In this document: piece after piece, positions 61,414-64,000 of the stretch
Layout: each line of letters begins with the position of its first letter
Position numbering within the stretch: position 1 is the first letter of the stretch
NCBI RefSeq assembly: GCF_030814815.1
Contig: NZ_JAUSVR010000001.1
Span: forward strand, 558,001 to 622,000
Reading direction: 5' to 3'
DNA length: 64,000 nucleotides
DNA from: Ancylobacter amanitiformis
GTDB taxonomy: Bacteria; Pseudomonadota; Alphaproteobacteria; Rhizobiales; Xanthobacteraceae
The notes under the pieces: generated by a model
Database searches by the model: none
The model's input: the letters and a program-made list of their open reading frames with translations, nothing else
Told to the model about the DNA's origin: nothing
Position numbers and translations under genes: made by a program

Positions 61414-64000
61414 TCACCGTCCCTTGCGCCGCCCGCCCTTGCGGTGGCCCTTGGTCATCGGATCGGGGCGCTCGGGGCGCACCCAGTCCTCCACGCGCAG
61501 CGGCTCGACGCGGTCGGTACCGGGGCCCATGTCGTCGAGCGAGGGCCTGACGAGGCGCGAGCGCGCGCCGGCGGGTGTGTCGCCGGGATCATAGACCGCC
61601 TGCGCCTCGTCGGCCCGCGCCTCGTGGCCGGCCGAGACATGGCCGGGCGAAGAGCGCGGCCCTGAGGAACGCGCGCCTGAGGAACGCGCTCCTGACTTGC
61701 CAGCCGTCTTCGTCTCCGGAAGATTGGCCGAGCGCCCATATTTGCGCTGCCCGCGATAGCCGCCGGTCTGCTCATCCACATCGCCCTGCCGTGCCAGCGG
61801 ATCGTCGGCCACCGCCAGTTCGGTCGCCTGCAGGCGCTTGATCTCGTCGCGCAGCCGGGCCGCCTGCTCGAAGTCGAGATCGGCGGCGGCGGCGCGCATG
61901 CGCTTTTCGAGGTCGGCCATGACCGTGGCGAGGTTGTTGCCATAGGTCGCCGCGCCCTCGGCCAGACCGGAATCGACCGTCACATGGTCCCGTTCGTAGA
62001 CGCTTTCGAGAATGTCGCCGATCGACTTGCGCACGCTTTCGGGCGTGATGCCGTGTTCCACATTCCACGCCACCTGCTTGGTGCGGCGGCGATCGGTCTC
62101 CGCCATCGCCCGCTCCATCGAGCCGGTGATGTTGTCGGCATAGAGCAGCACCCGCCCGTCGACATTGCGCGCCGCGCGGCCGATGGTCTGGATCAGCGAG
62201 GTCTCGGAGCGCAGGAAGCCCTCCTTGTCGGCATCGAGGATCGCCACCAGCCCGCATTCGGGAATGTCGAGCCCCTCGCGCAGCAGGTTGATGCCGATCA
62301 GCGCGTCGAACGCCCCGAGCCGCAGGTCGCGCAGGATCTCGATACGCTCGATCGTGTCGATGTCCGAATGCATGTAGCGCACGCGGATGCCGTTTTCGTG
62401 CAGGTATTCGGTCAGGTCCTCAGCCATGCGCTTGGTGAGCACAGTCACCAGCGTGCGGTAGCCCTTGGCGGTGGTGGCGCGCACCTCGCCCAGCAGGTCG
62501 TCCACCTGCGTGCGGGCCGGGCGCACCTCGACCGGGGGATCGACCAGCCCGGTCGGGCGGATGACCTGCTCGACGAACACGCCGCCGGTGCGCTCCATCT
62601 CCCATTTTCCGGGCGTGGCGGAGACATGCACCGTCTGCGGGCGCATCGCCTCCCATTCCTCGAAGCGCAGCGGCCTATTGTCCATGCAGGACGGCAGGCG
62701 GAAGCCATATTCCGCCAGCGTCGCCTTGCGGCGGAAGTCGCCGCGATACATCGCGCCGATCTGCGGCACGGTCACGTGGCTCTCGTCGCAGAAGATCAGC
62801 GCGTTGTCCGGCACATATTCGAACAAGGTCGGCGGCGGCTCGCCCGGCTGGCGGCCGGTGAGCCAGCGCGAGTAATTCTCGATGCCGGCGCAACTGCCGG
62901 TCGCTTCCATCATCTCAAGGTCGAAGGTGCAGCGCTGCTCCAGCCGCTGCGCTTCGAGATAGCGGCCCATGGCATTGAGCTCATCGAGCCGGTGCTTCAA
63001 CTCGGCCTTGATGCCCTGGGTGGCCTGGATCAGCGTCGGGCGCGGCGTCACATAATGCGAGTTGGCGTAGAGCTTGACGAATTTCAGCTCCTGCGACTTC
63101 TGGCCCGTGAGCGGATCGAATTCCTGGATGCTCTCGACCTCGTCGCCGAACAGCGAGACCCGCCAGGCGCGGTCCTCGTAATGCGCGGGGAAAATCTCGA
63201 TGACGTCGCCCCGCACGCGGAATGTGCCGCGGCCGAAATCGCCCTGCGTGCGCTTGTATTGCAGCGCCACCAGATCGGCGAGCACCTGGCGCTGGTCGAT
63301 CCGCTCGCCCACCTCGATCTTGAACGTCATCGAGGCATAGGTCTCGACCGAGCCGATACCGTAGATGCAGGACACCGAGGCCACGATGATCACATCGTCG
63401 CGCTCCAGCAGCGAGCGCGTGGCCGAGTGGCGCATGCGGTCGATCTGCTCGTTGATCGACGATTCCTTCTCGATGAAGGTATCGGTGCGCGGAACGTAGG
63501 CCTCGGGCTGGTAGTAGTCGTAATAGGAGACGAAATACTCCACCGCATTGTCGGGAAAGAAGCTCTTGAACTCGCCATAGAGCTGCGCCGCCAGCGTCTT
63601 GTTCGGGGCGAGCACCAGCGCCGGGCGCTGCAGCCGCTGGATGACATTGGCCATGGTGAAGGTCTTGCCGGAGCCGGTGACGCCGAGCAGCACCTGATCG
63701 CGCTCGCCCTCCTGCGCCGCCGCCACCAGATCCTTGATCGCCTGCGGCTGGTCGCCATTGGGCTGGTAGTCCGACTTCAGGACGAACGGGACGCCACCTT
63801 CGGATTTTTCCGGCCGGGCCGGGCGATGCGGCACCCAGAGCTGGCCGTCGACTTCCGGGCGGCCGGTCTCGATCAGCGCCGTGAGCGCGGCGACGGTGGC
63901 GGAGGCACCCGAGGTCGGCGCCACGCCGAGCTTCTCGGCGAGGACGGGATCGAGGGTGGCGGATTGCGCGGGTTCGAAGGCGCGCTGGGAGCGCTCCGCG
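61414..64000 (-). CDS. uvrB: UvrABC excinuclease subunit B (5' end beyond window)
   Basis: At least 862 residues, open to the window edge. The true start is probably outside, since the in-frame sequence before the first possible start (GTG at 63924) reads [20 protein letters not shown], typical of the UvrB N-terminal extension in alphaproteobacteria. Walker A is GVTGSGKT, beta-hairpin [24 protein letters not shown]-like DESHVTVPQ, motif [16 protein letters not shown], and the C-terminal UvrC-binding helix (about 200 residues before the end) [20 protein letters not shown]. The unusual Arg/Ser-rich tail after it includes a GARSS tandem repeat. Nucleotide excision repair, cytoplasm. Confidence 0.96.
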   Translation of the reverse strand, partial: AERSQRAFEPAQSATLDPVLAEKLGVAPTSGASATVAALTALIETGRPEVDGQLWVPHRPARPEKSEGGVPFVLKSDYQPNGDQPQAIKDLVAAAQEGERDQVLLGVTGSGKTFTMANVIQRLQRPALVLAPNKTLAAQLYGEFKSFFPDNAVEYFVSYYDYYQPEAYVPRTDTFIEKESSINEQIDRMRHSATRSLLERDDVIIVASVSCIYGIGSVETYASMTFKIEVGERIDQRQVLADLVALQYKRTQGDFGRGTFRVRGDVIEIFPAHYEDRAWRVSLFGDEVESIQEFDPLTGQKSQELKFVKLYANSHYVTPRPTLIQATQGIKAELKHRLDELNAMGRYLEAQRLEQRCTFDLEMMEATGSCAGIENYSRWLTGRQPGEPPPTLFEYVPDNALIFCDESHVTVPQIGAMYRGDFRRKATLAEYGFRLPSCMDNRPLRFEEWEAMRPQTVHVSATPGKWEMERTGGVFVEQVIRPTGLVDPPVEVRPARTQVDDLLGEVRATTAKGYRTLVTVLTKRMAEDLTEYLHENGIRVRYMHSDIDTIERIEILRDLRLGAFDALIGINLLREGLDIPECGLVAILDADKEGFLRSETSLIQTIGRAARNVDGRVLLYADNITGSMERAMAETDRRRTKQVAWNVEHGITPESVRKSIGDILESVYERDHVTVDSGLAEGAATYGNNLATVMADLEKRMRAAAADLDFEQAARLRDEIKRLQATELAVADDPLARQGDVDEQTGGYRGQRKYGRSANLPETKTAGKSGARSSGARSSGPRSSPGHVSAGHEARADEAQAVYDPGDTPAGARSRLVRPSLDDMGPGTDRVEPLRVEDWVRPERPDPMTKGHRKGGRRKGR
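61649..61693. repeat. 15-bp tandem repeat, three copies, in the uvrB tail
   Basis: Copies starting at 61649, 61664 and 61679, unit gaggaacgcgcgcct with the first copy more diverged. The unit is a multiple of three and encodes the [10 protein letters not shown] repeats of the UvrB C-terminal tail. Confidence 0.85.

Noticed and set aside
63900..63924. GTG at 63924 as the uvrB start
   Set aside because: The frame is open to the edge with UvrB-like N-terminal sequence (DPVLAEKLG) before it, so the gene is treated as cut by the window.
1..64000. Prophage, insertion sequence or integron
   Set aside because: No transposase, integrase, phage structural gene or terminal inverted repeat was found; the genes are metabolic, transport and regulatory throughout.
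1..64000. tRNA or rRNA genes
   Set aside because: All gaps were inspected by eye and none showed a cloverleaf or rRNA segment; short RNAs cannot be excluded.

Overview
The window is GC-rich (high sixties percent by eye) and densely coded. The gene families, the ATGA/GTGA gene overlaps and the alphaproteobacterial gene types (fused Mrp subunit A/B, NCS1-transporter histidine kinase beside a urea/amide ABC transporter, AcoR-type regulator with aldehyde dehydrogenase and DUF779) point to a chromosomal segment of a Hyphomicrobiales alphaproteobacterium. Xanthobacteraceae-like genera such as Ancylobacter, Starkeya or Xanthobacter are an inference from style, not a database match. No prophage, insertion sequence, CRISPR array, rRNA or tRNA gene was seen.

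Layout. 1-1791: a LysR regulator (cut by the window edge) divergent from lrgA-lrgB. 1807-5359: a minus-strand operon of a periplasmic sulfite-oxidase-fold protein, a histidine kinase and a LuxR-type response regulator. 5561-6270: a small ORF with a terminator-like hairpin, then a secreted protein. 6859-11552: ilvD, a stand-alone PhnA C-terminal domain, a UvrD-type helicase and a small XRE protein. 11735-17743: a six-gene group 2 Mrp cation/proton antiporter operon.

17825-33134 (minus strand) is the main accessory locus. An XRE-cupin regulator is followed by a 488-bp gap holding two copies of a palindromic site, then hyuA, hyuB, a LIV-type ABC importer (binding protein, livG, livF, livH, livM), a class III aminotransferase, an aldehyde dehydrogenase, a gamma-glutamyltransferase-like Ntn hydrolase and a GAF protein, most of them overlapping by 4 bases. 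The gene set reads as import of an amide or cyclic amide, ATP-dependent opening (or carboxylation), transamination and oxidation to a carboxylate. HyuB carries a C-terminal domain that resembles the acetone carboxylase gamma subunit.

33556-38394: a small protein, an AcoR-type sigma-54 activator divergent from an aldehyde dehydrogenase and DUF779 gene, with a good -24/-12 promoter and a 19-bp palindrome, then a small secreted protein. 38672-50209: a response regulator and a hybrid kinase whose sensor is an NCS1 transporter, divergent from urtABCDE-like genes followed by formamidase (fmdA) and an FmdB-type zinc ribbon gene. This looks like a self-contained sense-import-hydrolyse module for urea or short amides.

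50251-64000: a secreted gamma-glutamyltransferase; two coupled micro-ORFs with a Shine-Dalgarno fully complementary to the 16S tail and a strong terminator; a DUF188 protein; a beta-keto acid cleavage enzyme; a PaiB-like flavin protein; PEP carboxylase; a Tim44-domain protein; a secreted choloylglycine-hydrolase-family enzyme whose ribosome site lies inside a 14-bp hairpin; DUF805; GNAT; and uvrB (5' end outside the window). Short 2-4-copy tandem repeats recur through the segment, and three of them contain the stop codon of the adjoining gene.
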